A stretch of 62,047 nt of DNA, taken from NCBI RefSeq assembly GCF_000262245.1, contig NZ_AJSX01000027.1:1-62047 (forward strand). The letters run 5' to 3'. The notes below the pieces were generated by a model. It ran no database searches. It saw only the letters and a program-made list of their open reading frames with translations, and was not told where the DNA came from. Positions 10,547 through 21,085 of the stretch are shown in pieces. The translations under genes were made by a program, and so were the position numbers. Position 1 is the first letter of the stretch. Each line of letters begins with the position of its first letter. The stretch is from Pasteurella bettyae CCUG 2042. Its GTDB lineage: Bacteria > Pseudomonadota > Gammaproteobacteria > Enterobacterales > Pasteurellaceae.

Positions 10547-12205
10547 TTAGCAATCTTGTTTACCATATTGCTCTTGTCTAAGCATTGCTCTCACTGATGC
10601 ATCAAAGTTTGCTAATACTTGGTCTGCATCTGCTGAATCTTTGCCTTTAGCGTCTAAGTAGAATTTGATTTTTGGTTCTGTTCCAGATGGACGCACAATT
10701 AAGCGACTTCCATTTTCTAACATAAATACCAAAATATTATTTTGGCGTTCAGTTTTTAAATGATCGAGTGCTTGTGTAACTTTGAATCCGCCAATTTCAG
10801 TTGGTGAATTGTTACGAAGTGCGGTCATTAATTTAGAAATTTCACTAAGATCACTAACACGAATTGAAATTTGTCCGCTCACATAAGCACCAAAGGTTTG
10901 ATTAAAATCTTCCATATAATCTAGAATAGTTTTACCTTGATGTTTTAAGTAACGAACTAAATCTAAGAACATAACGGCAGCTGAAATACCATCTTTATCA
11001 CGAACTTTATCAGGATCCACTAAGTAACCTATTGCTTCTTCAAAGCCAAATAGCAAACCTTTTACTTTACCAATATATTTAAAGCCTGTTAGGGTTTCTT
11101 CTGAGTCTAAATGATATTTTTTAGCAATTTCTGCTAAGGCTGGTGAGGAAACTAATGAACAAGCTAGCACACCTTTTTTATTTTGTGCATGATATTGTTG
11201 AGCTAAATACCAACCAAATAAGCAACCTAATACATTACCATGTAAACTTTTCCAATTGCCTTGCGCATCAGGGATAGCGACTGCCAAACGATCCGCATCT
11301 GGGTCGTTAGCAATAATGAATTCTGCATTTTTCTCTTTTGCCACTTTAATCGCTAAATCCAATGCACCTTTTTCTTCTGGGTTTGGAAAATTCACGGTTG
11401 GGAATGTGCCATCAGGATAAATTTGTTCTGGCACTAATTGTGGTTGAGGTAAACCCGCTTTTTCAAGCGTTTTACTTAATACTTCATAGCCTACACCATG
11501 CATAGCCGTATAAACATAATTAATCTCAGATGATGGCTGTTTTGCTAAGGCGGCTGTTTTTTCAATATATGCATTCACCACTTCATCATCTAAAACAACA
11601 ATATTTTGACTGCGAGGTAAATCAGCAATACTTCCTTCCGCTACTTTATTAATTAATGCTGCAATCTCTTTATCTGCTGGAGAAACAATTTGTCCACCAC
11701 CATTTTCTTTACCTAAATAAACTTTATATCCATTATCATCTGGCGGATTATGGCTTGCCGTAACCATAACACCTGCTGAAGTGTTCAAATGATTAATCGC
11801 ATAAGCTAACACAGGTGTTGGTAATTTACGAGGTAATAAATAGGCTTTTACTCCTGCACCAGCCATAATTTCAGCCGTGTCACGAGCAAAAACATCCGAA
11901 TTTTTACGTCCATCATAACCAATCACAATAGATGGTTGTTTATCGTATCCTTTAATATATTCAGCCAAACCGCCAGCAGCTTGTGCGACTAAAACACGGT
12001 TCATCCCCATAGAACCTGCTTGTAAGCGTCCACGTAACCCCGCAGTACCGAATTCCAAACGTCCATTAAAACGGCTTTCTAATTCAATTAAAGCTTGTTC
12101 ATCACCTAGTTTTGTTTTTTCAATTAATTGAGATAATTCTGCACGAGTTTCACTATCGGGATCTTGTGCTAACCACTTCTCAGCAATATTTAAAATAGTT
12201 TTCAT
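10547..12205 (-). CDS. phospho-sugar mutase (phosphoglucomutase/phosphomannomutase family)
   Basis: An alpha-D-phosphohexomutase of 552 residues, interconverting hexose 1- and 6-phosphates for sugar nucleotide and lipooligosaccharide synthesis. The four family signatures are visible: FGTAGLRG at 52-59, the phosphoserine loop TASHNPPDDNGYK at 149-161 with Ser151, the Mg2+ loop DPDADR, and the phosphate-binding loop RPSGTEPKIKFY near the C-terminus. The length and the AGLRG entry resemble the PGM2/YhxB-type branch rather than GlmM or ManB. Whether glucose or mannose phosphate is preferred cannot be told from sequence alone. Core uptake signal near 10818. Confidence 0.9.
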   Translation of the reverse strand: MKTILNIAEKWLAQDPDSETRAELSQLIEKTKLGDEQALIELESRFNGRLEFGTAGLRGRLQAGSMGMNRVLVAQAAGGLAEYIKGYDKQPSIVIGYDGRKNSDVFARDTAEIMAGAGVKAYLLPRKLPTPVLAYAINHLNTSAGVMVTASHNPPDDNGYKVYLGKENGGGQIVSPADKEIAALINKVAEGSIADLPRSQNIVVLDDEVVNAYIEKTAALAKQPSSEINYVYTAMHGVGYEVLSKTLEKAGLPQPQLVPEQIYPDGTFPTVNFPNPEEKGALDLAIKVAKEKNAEFIIANDPDADRLAVAIPDAQGNWKSLHGNVLGCLFGWYLAQQYHAQNKKGVLACSLVSSPALAEIAKKYHLDSEETLTGFKYIGKVKGLLFGFEEAIGYLVDPDKVRDKDGISAAVMFLDLVRYLKHQGKTILDYMEDFNQTFGAYVSGQISIRVSDLSEISKLMTALRNNSPTEIGGFKVTQALDHLKTERQNNILVFMLENGSRLIVRPSGTEPKIKFYLDAKGKDSADADQVLANFDASVRAMLRQEQYGKQDC

Positions 12206-12463
12206 CGTTCTTCCTTTCGTTTTTGAACAAATATGAGTAAAAATGTTATTAGCCTATCGGAAAATAAAGAAAATTCAAATGTTTTATTATACTTTTCTTT
12301 TCTATTTGTGATCTATTTCGCAAGCAAACGGTTGCTGGTATTTATATGAAAAATAAAAGAAAATTTTGCCGAATAAGACCGCACTTTTATTTCATCTCAT
12401 AATGAGTAAAATAATCCTAATTGAAGTCTAAAATTTTACCCTATCAATTAGAGAATAAATATC

Positions 12464-13090
12464 ATGCAAAATTTAATAAAAAAAGCAATCAATAGATTTT
12501 TACGTCAATCCATTAATCAAAAAAATCGTCAACATCTGACAAACCATGATATGACTGTAATTTCCAGTAATTGCAATGGTGCTTTTATCTTGCATGATTT
12601 AGGCGAAAAATTTAATTCGCCTTTTGTGAATTTATATTTAGAACCTGCTGATTTTATTAAATATTTGCAAAATATTGATCATTATATGCAAGCTAAATTA
12701 AATTTTGTGGCTTCCGATAAACATTATCCTGTAGGGAAATTAGAAGATCTAACGATCCATTTTATGCACTATCATTCTGAAGATGAGGCAAGTCGTAAAT
12801 GGATAGAACGAACTAAACGGATGAATTTAGATAATCTTTTTATTTTAATGACAGATCGTGACGGTTGTACTTATGAGCACTTACAAGCCTTTGATGCACT
12901 GCCGTTTCCAAATAAAATAATATTTACTCACAAAAAATATCCAGAGTTTGCATCTTCACTTTATATACCTGGTTTTGAGCATCAATCACAAGTAGGAGAT
13001 TTGTTTGAATTTTCAGGTTGGAATGGTAAAAAATTTTATGACCAGCTAAACTATGTCAACTGGTTCAATACAGGCAAATATCAAAAATAG
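12464..13090 (+). CDS. DUF1919 family protein, probable glycan-related
   Basis: A 208-residue protein that I recognise as DUF1919, a family found among exopolysaccharide and lipooligosaccharide genes of Pasteurellaceae and Streptococci. Visible family features are the early ISSNCNGAFILHDLG block, the middle RTKRMNLDNLFILMTDRDG block and FPNKIIFTHK. There is no signal peptide or membrane segment. The start has a reasonable site (AGAG) upstream. It stands alone, between the divergent mutase gene and cobB. A role in surface sugar assembly is inferred from the family only. Confidence 0.75.
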   Translation: MQNLIKKAINRFLRQSINQKNRQHLTNHDMTVISSNCNGAFILHDLGEKFNSPFVNLYLEPADFIKYLQNIDHYMQAKLNFVASDKHYPVGKLEDLTIHFMHYHSEDEASRKWIERTKRMNLDNLFILMTDRDGCTYEHLQAFDALPFPNKIIFTHKKYPEFASSLYIPGFEHQSQVGDLFEFSGWNGKKFYDQLNYVNWFNTGKYQK

Positions 13091-13152
13091 CAATATTCTT
13101 AGTCATTTTCTTTGCTATAAAGGCAATGAAATTTTATAAAATAATTTGATTT

Positions 13153-13202
13153 AATAGTGCGGTATAAAAAACTAAAATTTTCTGTTTCGCTACCGCACTT
13201 TA
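13153..13202. terminator. imperfect inverted uptake-signal pair
   Basis: TAGTGCGGT at 13155-13163 (one mismatch to the core) faces ACCGCACTT at 13192-13200. It lies after the DUF1919 gene and probably terminates it. Confidence 0.5.
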
Positions 13203-13312
13203 CCAATCTGAAATTACTCTACAGTTTTTTGATCCATATCTATATTTAATTGCCCAATTTTATTGAGATAGGAGTATCATAAAACAGTTGATTTTATATT
13301 GAGAGTTAAGCT

Positions 13313-14029
13313 ATGCCAAAATTACCTAAAATTGTTGTATTAACTGGAGCGGGTATTTCAGCTGAATCAGGAATCCGCACCTTTCGCTCTGAAGATGGGT
13401 TATGGGAAGAACATCATATTGAAGATGTTGCCACACCTGAAGGTTATGCCAGAAATCCTCAGTTAGTGCGTGAATTTTATAATGGTTTACGTCATAAATT
13501 ATTTGATCCTAAAATTCAACCGAATGCAGCACATCTTGCACTCGCAAAATTAGATGAAAAATTCGGCGATAATCTGCTAATTGTTACACAAAATATTGAT
13601 AATTTGCATGAACGTGCAGGCTCAAAAAACGTTATTCATATGCATGGTAGTTTATTAGAACTTCGTTGTGAGCATTCAGGCAAAGTGTATGCGTGGGAAA
13701 AAGAATGGACTGCGCAAGATAAATGCACTTGTTGCCATACTCCTCAACCTTTGCGTCCTAATATTGTATGGTTCAATGAAATGCCTCTGGCAATGGATCG
13801 TATTGATGAAGAAATTCGTGATTGTTTATATTTTATTTCTATTGGAACCTCTGGAAATGTATATCCTGCCGCCGGTTTTGTACAAGAAGCTAATTTCAAT
13901 GGTGCTAAAACTATTGAATTGAATCTAGAACCTAGTAAAGGTCGAGCAGCTTTCAGAATTGGTCACTACGGGCCTGCCACTGAAGTTGTACCTAAATTTG
14001 TCGAAGAAATGCTTTTTTTATATTGCTAA
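13313..14029 (+). CDS. cobB: NAD-dependent protein deacylase (sirtuin)
   Basis: A Sir2-family enzyme of 238 residues that removes acyl groups from lysines using NAD+. It shows the NAD-binding [14 protein letters not shown] at 12-25, TQNIDNLH at 92-99 and the catalytic His111 in HGSL. Zinc ligands are Cys119 and a CTCC cluster at 138-141. In class III bacterial sirtuins a YxxR motif recognises succinyl-lysine; here the segment reads YNGLR (Tyr56, Leu59, Arg60), so the arginine is one place off. The gene stands alone, with accA 147 nt downstream. Confidence 0.93.
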   Translation: MPKLPKIVVLTGAGISAESGIRTFRSEDGLWEEHHIEDVATPEGYARNPQLVREFYNGLRHKLFDPKIQPNAAHLALAKLDEKFGDNLLIVTQNIDNLHERAGSKNVIHMHGSLLELRCEHSGKVYAWEKEWTAQDKCTCCHTPQPLRPNIVWFNEMPLAMDRIDEEIRDCLYFISIGTSGNVYPAAGFVQEANFNGAKTIELNLEPSKGRAAFRIGHYGPATEVVPKFVEEMLFLYC

Positions 14030-14176
14030 TTTGTTCATAGTCAAAGTGGATAAACCTCATAAAAAATCACAGATTTTTATACCAAAAGAGCGTAAAATAA
14101 GTCTCACATTTGCACCACTATAAAAATACTGGTAAAGTGCAATTATTATTTTGTGTTAAGGATATTGAGAACAAAA

Positions 14177-15142
14177 ATGAGTCAACAAAACCAAACTGAA
14201 TATTTAGATTTTGAACTACCAATTGCTGAACTTGAGGCAAAAATCGAATCATTACGTTCTGTGACAGATAAAGATAATAAAATCGATCTTAATGATGAAA
14301 TCAAACGATTACAGAAAAAAAGTAAGGAATTAACGAAGAAGACTTTTGCTGATTTAGATGCATGGCAAGTTTCTCGTATGGCTCGCCATCCTAATCGCCC
14401 TTATACCTTAGACTATATTTCTCGTATTTTCACAGAATTTGAAGAATTGGCTGGTGATCGTGCTTTTTCTGATGATAAAGCTATTGTTGGCGGGCTAGCT
14501 CGTTTAGATGGGCGCCCAGTAATGGTTATTGGGCACCAAAAAGGTCGTACAGTAAAAGACAAAGTGTTACGTAATTTTGGCATGCCTGCACCTGAAGGCT
14601 ATCGTAAAGCATTACGTTTAATGCAAATGGCAGAACGTTTCCGCTTACCAATTATTACCTTTATTGATACCCCAGGAGCTTACCCTGGTGTAGGTGCTGA
14701 AGAACGAGGACAATCTGAAGCAATTGCTCGAAACTTACGTGAAATGTCAACGTTAACTGTGCCAGTTATTTGTACTGTTATCGGTGAGGGTGGTTCTGGC
14801 GGTGCCTTAGCCATCGGTGTTGGTGATAAAGTTAATATGTTGCAATATAGTACTTACTCTGTTATTTCTCCTGAGGGCTGTGCTTCAATCCTTTGGAAAA
14901 GTGCAGAAAAAGCTTCAACCGCAGCAGAAGTCATGGGATTAACTGCAAGTCGTCTAAAAGAATTAAATCTAATCGATAATATTGTTCAAGAGCCTTTAGG
15001 TGGTGCACATCGTCATTATGATGAAATGGCTAAAGCCTTAAAAGAGCGTATTTTAAATGATTTAGAAGAATTAGATACACTTGATAAAGAAAGCTTATTA
15101 AAACGTCGCTTTGAACGTTTAATGAATTATGGTTACGTATAA
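14177..15142 (+). CDS. accA: Acetyl-CoA carboxylase carboxyltransferase subunit alpha
   Basis: AccA with AccD transfers CO2 from carboxybiotin to acetyl-CoA, giving malonyl-CoA for fatty acid synthesis. The start is placed at the ATG at 14177 ([20 protein letters not shown]), matching the family; an in-frame TTG at 14153 is less likely. The protein is 321 residues. Typical segments are the N-terminal helical part, [24 protein letters not shown] and [13 protein letters not shown]. It functions with the biotinylated carrier that BirA (this window) modifies. Confidence 0.97.
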   Translation: MSQQNQTEYLDFELPIAELEAKIESLRSVTDKDNKIDLNDEIKRLQKKSKELTKKTFADLDAWQVSRMARHPNRPYTLDYISRIFTEFEELAGDRAFSDDKAIVGGLARLDGRPVMVIGHQKGRTVKDKVLRNFGMPAPEGYRKALRLMQMAERFRLPIITFIDTPGAYPGVGAEERGQSEAIARNLREMSTLTVPVICTVIGEGGSGGALAIGVGDKVNMLQYSTYSVISPEGCASILWKSAEKASTAAEVMGLTASRLKELNLIDNIVQEPLGGAHRHYDEMAKALKERILNDLEELDTLDKESLLKRRFERLMNYGYV

Positions 15143-15170
15143 CCAGCTATTATAAGATAGAGCAAAAAGA

Positions 15171-15201
15171 AAACGGTAAGATTTTGTCTTACCGTTTTTT
15201 A
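15171..15201 (+). terminator. terminator after accA
   Basis: An 11-bp perfect stem (15171-15181 with 15187-15197), 5-nt loop and a T-run lie 29 nt after the accA stop. Confidence 0.85.
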
Positions 15202-15230
15202 TTACGTGCTGATAATTATAAAATTGAGAC

Positions 15231-15281
15231 TAAAGTGCGGTAAAATTTACAAAAATTTTCTATTTCACTACCGCACTTTTT
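15231..15281. terminator. inverted uptake-signal pair between accA and dppF
   Basis: AAGTGCGGT at 15233-15241 and ACCGCACTT at 15270-15278 lie between the convergent genes, just after the dppF stop on the minus strand. Confidence 0.6.
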
Positions 15282-15284
15282 AAA

Positions 15285-16268
15285 TTAATCCACCATAAAA
15301 CAAGCAATACGACTGCCATCTGGATAGGTTTTTAATACTGGCTGTTCTTGTCGGCATTTGTCTGTTGCTAAACGACAACGAGCATGAAAAGCACAACCTT
15401 TTGGCGGATTCAATGGACTTGGTAGTTCCCCTTCCAATTTAATACGCTCTGTGCGTAACTCAGGCGATAATCTTGGTGTAGCGGAAAGCAAAGCTTGAGT
15501 ATAAGGATGACGTGGATTTTGGAAAATAGACTCCACAGTTCCTTGCTCGACACAACGCCCTAAATACATCACCATGACTTCATCAGCAATATGCTCTACC
15601 ACAGAAAGATCGTGGGAAATAAACACATAAGATAATCCCATTTCATGTTGTAGATCCATCATTAAATTTAATACTTGAGCACGTACTGAAACATCTAATG
15701 CAGAAACAGGTTCATCTGCAACGACGATATCAGGTTGTAGCATTAATCCTCGAGCAATAGCAATACGTTGACGCTGACCACCAGAGAACATATGTGGATA
15801 ACGATCATAAAATTCTGGACGAAGCCCTACTTTAGCCATAATTTCTAGCACTCTTTTTTTCCGTTCTGTAGCGGAAAGATCAGTATTAATGACTAAAGGT
15901 TCTTCTAAAATTGTCCCAATTTTCTTGCGAGGATTCAGTGAACCATAAGGATTTTGGAAAACAATTTGAATTTTTTGACGACGTAATTTCTGTGTGGCTT
16001 TATCATTCACTAAAAAATTTTGCCCGTTATAAAACAATTCTCCTGCTGTTGGCGTTTCGATCATCGTTAAAAGGCGACCTAATGTTGATTTACCACAACC
16101 AGACTCTCCTACCACAGCTAAAGTTCTACCACGTTCTAGACGGAAAGAAACACCATCTAAAGCCTTGACCATTTGAGGTTTAGCAAATAGCCCTTTCTTC
16201 ACTGGATAATATTTTTTAAGTTTGACAGCATCAAGCAATGGTGCTGTTTGATTCATTTGCTCAGTCAT
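15285..16268 (-). CDS. dppF: Dipeptide ABC transporter ATP-binding protein DppF
   Basis: One of two ATPases that power dipeptide (and probably heme) uptake. The start at 16268 ([26 protein letters not shown]) fits the family and overlaps the dppD stop in ATGACTGA; GGAG lies 9 nt upstream. It is 327 residues. Walker A is GESGCGKS, the signature SGGQRQR, Walker B IVVADEP, and the switch His ISHDLSVV. The C-terminal oligopeptide-type Cys block (CAFHARC, ATDKC) is present; in related transporters it can bind a 4Fe-4S cluster. Confidence 0.96.
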   Translation of the reverse strand: MTEQMNQTAPLLDAVKLKKYYPVKKGLFAKPQMVKALDGVSFRLERGRTLAVVGESGCGKSTLGRLLTMIETPTAGELFYNGQNFLVNDKATQKLRRQKIQIVFQNPYGSLNPRKKIGTILEEPLVINTDLSATERKKRVLEIMAKVGLRPEFYDRYPHMFSGGQRQRIAIARGLMLQPDIVVADEPVSALDVSVRAQVLNLMMDLQHEMGLSYVFISHDLSVVEHIADEVMVMYLGRCVEQGTVESIFQNPRHPYTQALLSATPRLSPELRTERIKLEGELPSPLNPPKGCAFHARCRLATDKCRQEQPVLKTYPDGSRIACFMVD

Positions 16269-17244
16269 TGCTTGGTTCTCCTTGTGCATTTAATGGTGTA
16301 TGGCATTTCACACGAGCTGAATCTAACTGTCTTAATTCAGGCTCTACTTGACGACAATGATCTGTCGCATAAGGACAACGTGGATTTAACAAGCAACCTT
16401 GCGGTCTATCATATTTGCCAGGAACTACACCAGGCAAAGAATCTAAATGAGATTTACCTTCTGCAAACTCGGGTAAGGATCTTAATAAAGCTTGAGTATA
16501 AGGATGCTTAGGTGCCTTGAAAATTTCATCTGCAATTCCTTCCTCAACAACTTGCCCGGCATACATCACAATAATACGATGAGCTGCCTCGGCGACTAAG
16601 GCTAAATCATGGGTTATCAGCACTAATGCCATATTTTCTTGTTTTTGTAAGCTTAATAATAAATCGACAATTTGTGCCTGAATGGTAACATCTAATGCAG
16701 TTGTCGGCTCATCAGCAATTAACAGTTTCGGTTTACACGCGATAGCCATAGCAATCATTACCCGTTGTGACATTCCTCCAGATAACTGATGTGGATAAAC
16801 CTCTAATCGTGATTCAGGGGCTGGAATGCCAACTTGTTTGAGTAATTCAATTGTACGTTCACGACGTTGTTTTTTACTTCCACCTTGATGTGCTTTTAGT
16901 GCCTCCATAATCTGATAACCAACGGTATAGCAAGGATTTAAACTGGTCATCGGATCTTGGAAAATCATTGAGACTTCCGCTCCCACTAATTTCCTTTTTT
17001 GTTTTTCGGTTAAGCTTAATAAATCTACGCCATCAAATGAAAGAGACGCTGCTGAAACACGTCCAGGATAATCAATTAACCCCATAATAGCTAAAGAACT
17101 AACAGATTTACCCGATCCTGATTCACCTACAATTCCTAATATCTCACCATTATCAATGGAATAACTAATACCATCTACCGCTTTAAATGGTATGTTGTGA
17201 TCGCCAAAATGGACAGAAAGTTGGTTTACATTTAATAATGACAT
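16261..17244 (-). CDS. dppD: Dipeptide ABC transporter ATP-binding protein DppD
   Basis: Second ATPase of the Dpp transporter. The second of two adjacent ATGs (17244, [16 protein letters not shown]) is preferred, for spacing to GGAGAG and family similarity. Walker A is GESGSGKS, signature SGGMSQR, Walker B LLIADEP, switch His ITHDLALV. The Cys-rich oligopeptide tail ([14 protein letters not shown]) is present. It lies 10 nt after dppC and overlaps dppF, so the genes are one operon. Confidence 0.96.
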   Translation of the reverse strand: MSLLNVNQLSVHFGDHNIPFKAVDGISYSIDNGEILGIVGESGSGKSVSSLAIMGLIDYPGRVSAASLSFDGVDLLSLTEKQKRKLVGAEVSMIFQDPMTSLNPCYTVGYQIMEALKAHQGGSKKQRRERTIELLKQVGIPAPESRLEVYPHQLSGGMSQRVMIAMAIACKPKLLIADEPTTALDVTIQAQIVDLLLSLQKQENMALVLITHDLALVAEAAHRIIVMYAGQVVEEGIADEIFKAPKHPYTQALLRSLPEFAEGKSHLDSLPGVVPGKYDRPQGCLLNPRCPYATDHCRQVEPELRQLDSARVKCHTPLNAQGEPSND

Positions 17245-17254
17245 CATCCTCTCC

Positions 17255-18142
17255 TTACTGTTTTAATTTTGGATCGAGTGCATCACGTAAGCCATCGCCC
17301 ATTAAATTGAATGCTAATACGAGAAGCAAAATAGCAATACCAGGAATCGTCACTAACCAGTTAGCTGATTGCATAAAGCTACGAGCTTCTGCCAACATTG
17401 TACCTAGCTCTGGTGTAGGAGGTTGGGCGCCAATGCCTAAAAAACCGAGTGCTGCTAATTCTAGGATAGCATTGGAAATTCCCATGGTCATTTGCACAAT
17501 CAGTGGAGCCAAACAATTAGGTAAAATAACGATAAACATTAATCGTAATACACCTGCACCAGCAACTCGAGATGCCATTACATAATCACGATTTTTTTCA
17601 TTCAATACAGAAGCACGAGTTAATCTCACATAACTCGGCACTGAAACTATTGCGATGGCAATTGCTGCATTAAATAATGAAGGCTCAAGTATGGTGACTA
17701 ATGCAATAGTTAATAATAAACTTGGAATAGCCATCATAATATCAACCATGCGCATAATCATGATATCAACCATGCCACCGTAGTAGCCTGCTAAAACGCC
17801 AAGCAAAATGCCAAGTACACAAGATAAGACGACAATGATCAAGCCAATAAATACCGACAATCTTGCACCATAAATAATGCGAGAAAGAATATCACGACCA
17901 ATATCATCTGTTCCTAATAAAAATGCACTGGAACCTTTTTCTAACCAAGCAGGTGGTAACAATAAGGCATCTCGATGTTGAGCAATTGGATCATAAGGAG
18001 AGACATATTGTGCGAATACACACACAAAGAAAACCACAGCAATAAAAGCCAATCCAATGACGGCACCTTTATTCTGTTTAAAATAATACCAAAATTCCTG
18101 TAAGGGCGTTTTAGGTATAGGTGAAATTATTTCAGTTGCCAT
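17255..18142 (-). CDS. dppC: Dipeptide ABC transporter permease DppC
   Basis: Inner-membrane permease of 295 residues from the ATG at 18142 ([20 protein letters not shown]); GGGA lies 8 nt upstream. An N-terminal membrane helix ([22 protein letters not shown]) is followed by a periplasmic stretch with [18 protein letters not shown]. Further helices and the EAA loop ([25 protein letters not shown] region) contact the ATPases. It pairs with DppB. Confidence 0.96.
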   Translation of the reverse strand: MATEIISPIPKTPLQEFWYYFKQNKGAVIGLAFIAVVFFVCVFAQYVSPYDPIAQHRDALLLPPAWLEKGSSAFLLGTDDIGRDILSRIIYGARLSVFIGLIIVVLSCVLGILLGVLAGYYGGMVDIMIMRMVDIMMAIPSLLLTIALVTILEPSLFNAAIAIAIVSVPSYVRLTRASVLNEKNRDYVMASRVAGAGVLRLMFIVILPNCLAPLIVQMTMGISNAILELAALGFLGIGAQPPTPELGTMLAEARSFMQSANWLVTIPGIAILLLVLAFNLMGDGLRDALDPKLKQ

Positions 18143-18160
18143 TAAAAGATCCCACAAATT

Positions 18161-19168
18161 CTATGAATTATGGCGGATACGCGGATTTACCACGCCATAA
18201 AGCACATCAACAAATAAATTTACAACAATAATAATCGTAGCAATAATTAAAACTGAACCTTGTAATACAGGGTAATCACGAGCATTAATAGCATCAATGA
18301 TCCACTTGCCAATACCCGGCCAAGAGAAAATATTCTCGGTTAATACTGCTCCTGATAAAAGCTGTCCAACAATTAAACCAACAACGGTCACGACAGGGAT
18401 CAATGCATTACGTAAAGCATGGATAATGACGACTCTTGTGGTGCTTAAACCTTTTGCTTTTGCTGTACGAATATAATCTTCCCCCAATACTTCCAACATA
18501 GATGAACGGGTCATACGTGTTACCACTGCAAGAGGGATAGTACCTAAAACAATAGCAGGCAAGATAAGCGATTTAATCGCCGCTACAAAAGCTCCAGGTT
18601 CTCCTGAATTCCAAGTATCAATCAACATAAATCCTGTATCAAAATCGATCCAAAATTCATCGGATAAACGACCTCCAGCAGGTAGTCCAAAGAAATCAGA
18701 CACATAAAGAATTAGAATTAATCCCCACCAGAAAATAGGCATTGAGTAACCTGTTAAAGAAAGTGCGGTGACTGAGTGAGATATCCAACTATCCTTCTTT
18801 ACTGCAGCAATGACACCAAGAAATATCCCTACAATCAATGACCACAACAAAGCAAAAAAAGCTAATTCAACTGTTGCTGGAAATAAAGTAAAAAATTCTT
18901 TTAATACGGGTTCATTATTTCTAAATGACTGACCAAAATCGCCCTGTGCAATACCTTTGACATAATTAAAATACTGCTCTGCCAATGGTTTATCTAAGCC
19001 CATTTGTGACATCATTTGTGCATGAACAGCTGGGTCAACGCCACGCTCTCCCATACGAATTTCCACAGGATCGCCTGGAATTAAATGGACTAAAGCAAAC
19101 GTAATTAAAGTAATGGCCAAAAATGTAGGGATAACCATTAGAATACGTTTGAGAACAAATTGAAACAT
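18161..19168 (-). CDS. dppB: Dipeptide ABC transporter permease DppB
   Basis: Inner-membrane permease of 335 residues, first gene of the dppBCDF run. It has the N-terminal helix ILMVIPTFLAITLITFALV followed by HLIPGDPVEIRMG, typical of this family, and the EAA loop (YIRTAKAKGLSTTRVVIIHALRNAL). The 137-nt gap to dppA holds a widely spaced pair of uptake signals that may partly terminate the dppA transcript. A core uptake signal also occurs inside the gene near 18760. Confidence 0.96.
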   Translation of the reverse strand: MFQFVLKRILMVIPTFLAITLITFALVHLIPGDPVEIRMGERGVDPAVHAQMMSQMGLDKPLAEQYFNYVKGIAQGDFGQSFRNNEPVLKEFFTLFPATVELAFFALLWSLIVGIFLGVIAAVKKDSWISHSVTALSLTGYSMPIFWWGLILILYVSDFFGLPAGGRLSDEFWIDFDTGFMLIDTWNSGEPGAFVAAIKSLILPAIVLGTIPLAVVTRMTRSSMLEVLGEDYIRTAKAKGLSTTRVVIIHALRNALIPVVTVVGLIVGQLLSGAVLTENIFSWPGIGKWIIDAINARDYPVLQGSVLIIATIIIVVNLFVDVLYGVVNPRIRHNS

Positions 19169-19204
19169 AAAAACTTCTCGTTAGGTTTTGTTATCATTAA
19201 GATA

Positions 19205-19300
19205 TGAAAGTGCGGTCAAAATTTGAAAATTTCTATTTGATAAAAAAATATCAAATCAATTTTCATCAACAAATTTTGTGATTTTATACCGCACTTTTAA
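19205..19300. repeat. widely spaced inverted uptake signals between dppA and dppB
   Basis: AAGTGCGGT at 19208-19216 and ACCGCACTT at 19288-19296 face each other across about 70 nt. A second inner dyad (TTTGATA...TATCAAA) lies between them. It may attenuate transcription so that dppA is made in excess, as is common for binding proteins. Confidence 0.45.
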
Positions 19301-19305
19301 TAGCA

Positions 19306-20904
19306 TTATTCAGCTAAACCAACACCATAGAAGTTATGTAATGCAAAAGGACTCATTACATAACCTTTTACTTCTTTACGAATTGGTTCATAGTTCACAG
19401 AATGCACAATGGTGATCCAAGGTGCTTGTTCTTTGAATAGAACTTGAGCTTGTTTATAAAGATCTGTACGCTGTGCTTTATCTGAAACTTGCGCCGCTTT
19501 AATAATTAAAGCATCAAAGTCTTTATTACAGAATTTCGCATAGTTAGATCCTTGTGCGACGGATGCACAATTTAATAAAACACCGAAGAAATTATCAGGA
19601 TCGCCATTATCACCATTCCATCCCATGAAGCCAGTTGGATGTTCACCATCACGCATACGTTTCAGATATTCACCCCACTCATAGCTTACAATTTTGCTCT
19701 TCACGCCGACTTTTTCCCAATCAGCCTGGATCATTTCAGCTGCACGACGTGCATTAGGATTGTATGGGCGAGAAACTGGCATTGCCCAAATTTCAGTTTC
19801 AAAACCAGCTTCTAAACCAGCTTCTTTTAATAAAGCTTTAGCTTTTTCTGGCGAATATTCATAATCTTTAACCTCATCGTTATAGCTCCACATGGTAGAA
19901 GGGATTGGATTTTTAGCTACCGTTCCAGCGCCTTGATATACCGATTTAACAATGGCATCTTTATTTACCGCATAGTTCAACGCTTGACGAACTTTGATAT
20001 TATCAAATGGTTTTTTCTGAACGTTAAAGTTTAAGTAGCCAATGTTTAAACCTGGTTGTTCTAGCATGGTTAAATTAGTATCCGCTTTCATTTTTTCAAT
20101 ATCTGCTGGATTTGGATATGCCATAACCTGACATTCATTTTTTGCTAACTTAGCTGCACGTACCGTAGCATCTGGTGTAATTGAGAACACTAAACGATCT
20201 ACTGGTGTTTTGCCTTCCCAATAATTTTCAAAGGCTTTATAACGAATCGTAGAATCTTTTTGATAAGAGACAAACTCAAAAGGCCCCGTACCTATAGGTT
20301 GAGCATCAACTTTTTCTGGTGTTTTTGCTTTTAGCATGGCATCTGCATATTCTGCTGAAAGAATTGAAGCAAAATCCATAGCCAAGTTAGCAACAAAAGG
20401 CGAATTAGGAACGTTTAAAATAAATTTAACCGTATAGTCATCCACTTTTTCCACTTTATTGATGATATTCGCCATATCCATACCTGCAAAATATTCATAT
20501 TGACCACCAGATACTTTGTTATATGGATTATTTTTGTCCATTTGACGAGAGAAAGAAAAAACAACATCATCAGCATTGAAATCACGTGTTGGTTTAAAAT
20601 CTTTGTTACTGTGAAACTTCACACCTTTACGCAAATGGAAAGTGTATTCTTTGCCATCTTCTGAAATATCCCAACTTTCAGCTAGCGAAGGAACCACATT
20701 AGTTTTACCTTTCTCAAAAGCTGTTAGGAGGTTATAAATGGCTTGACCAGATGCATCAATACTGGTGCCATCTGTGACCAATTGTGGATTAAAGTATGAA
20801 GGTGAAGCTTCAGAACAATACACTAAGGTTTTAGAGCCAGCTGAAGCTCCCATTGACACTGCTAATGCAAGTGCAGATAGAGTAAGTTTTGTTAATGTTT
20901 GCAT
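19306..20904 (-). CDS. dppA: Dipeptide-binding periplasmic protein DppA
   Basis: Solute-binding protein (family 5) of 532 residues. A Sec signal peptide MQTLTKLTLSALALAVSMGASA is followed by KTLVYCSEASPSYFNPQL, the typical start of mature DppA. There is no lipobox, so it is periplasmic rather than a lipoprotein like Haemophilus HbpA. DppA-type proteins bind dipeptides and some bind heme, which matters for a Haemophilus. It is transcribed first in the dpp cluster. Confidence 0.94.
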   Translation of the reverse strand: MQTLTKLTLSALALAVSMGASAGSKTLVYCSEASPSYFNPQLVTDGTSIDASGQAIYNLLTAFEKGKTNVVPSLAESWDISEDGKEYTFHLRKGVKFHSNKDFKPTRDFNADDVVFSFSRQMDKNNPYNKVSGGQYEYFAGMDMANIINKVEKVDDYTVKFILNVPNSPFVANLAMDFASILSAEYADAMLKAKTPEKVDAQPIGTGPFEFVSYQKDSTIRYKAFENYWEGKTPVDRLVFSITPDATVRAAKLAKNECQVMAYPNPADIEKMKADTNLTMLEQPGLNIGYLNFNVQKKPFDNIKVRQALNYAVNKDAIVKSVYQGAGTVAKNPIPSTMWSYNDEVKDYEYSPEKAKALLKEAGLEAGFETEIWAMPVSRPYNPNARRAAEMIQADWEKVGVKSKIVSYEWGEYLKRMRDGEHPTGFMGWNGDNGDPDNFFGVLLNCASVAQGSNYAKFCNKDFDALIIKAAQVSDKAQRTDLYKQAQVLFKEQAPWITIVHSVNYEPIRKEVKGYVMSPFALHNFYGVGLAE

Positions 20905-21085
20905 AATAATTTTCTCATAATTAAAGGAAGTTAAACGATTGCTTAATGCAAGATAATATTACAAAAAGGCGAATTAATAATCTATAGGATCGTTCTTTTA
21001 TTTAACAAAAGAAAGGAGCATTGAAATATTATTCAATTTATTTATCTCAAATTAAGATAAATTAACGTTTGAATATCCCACAACA

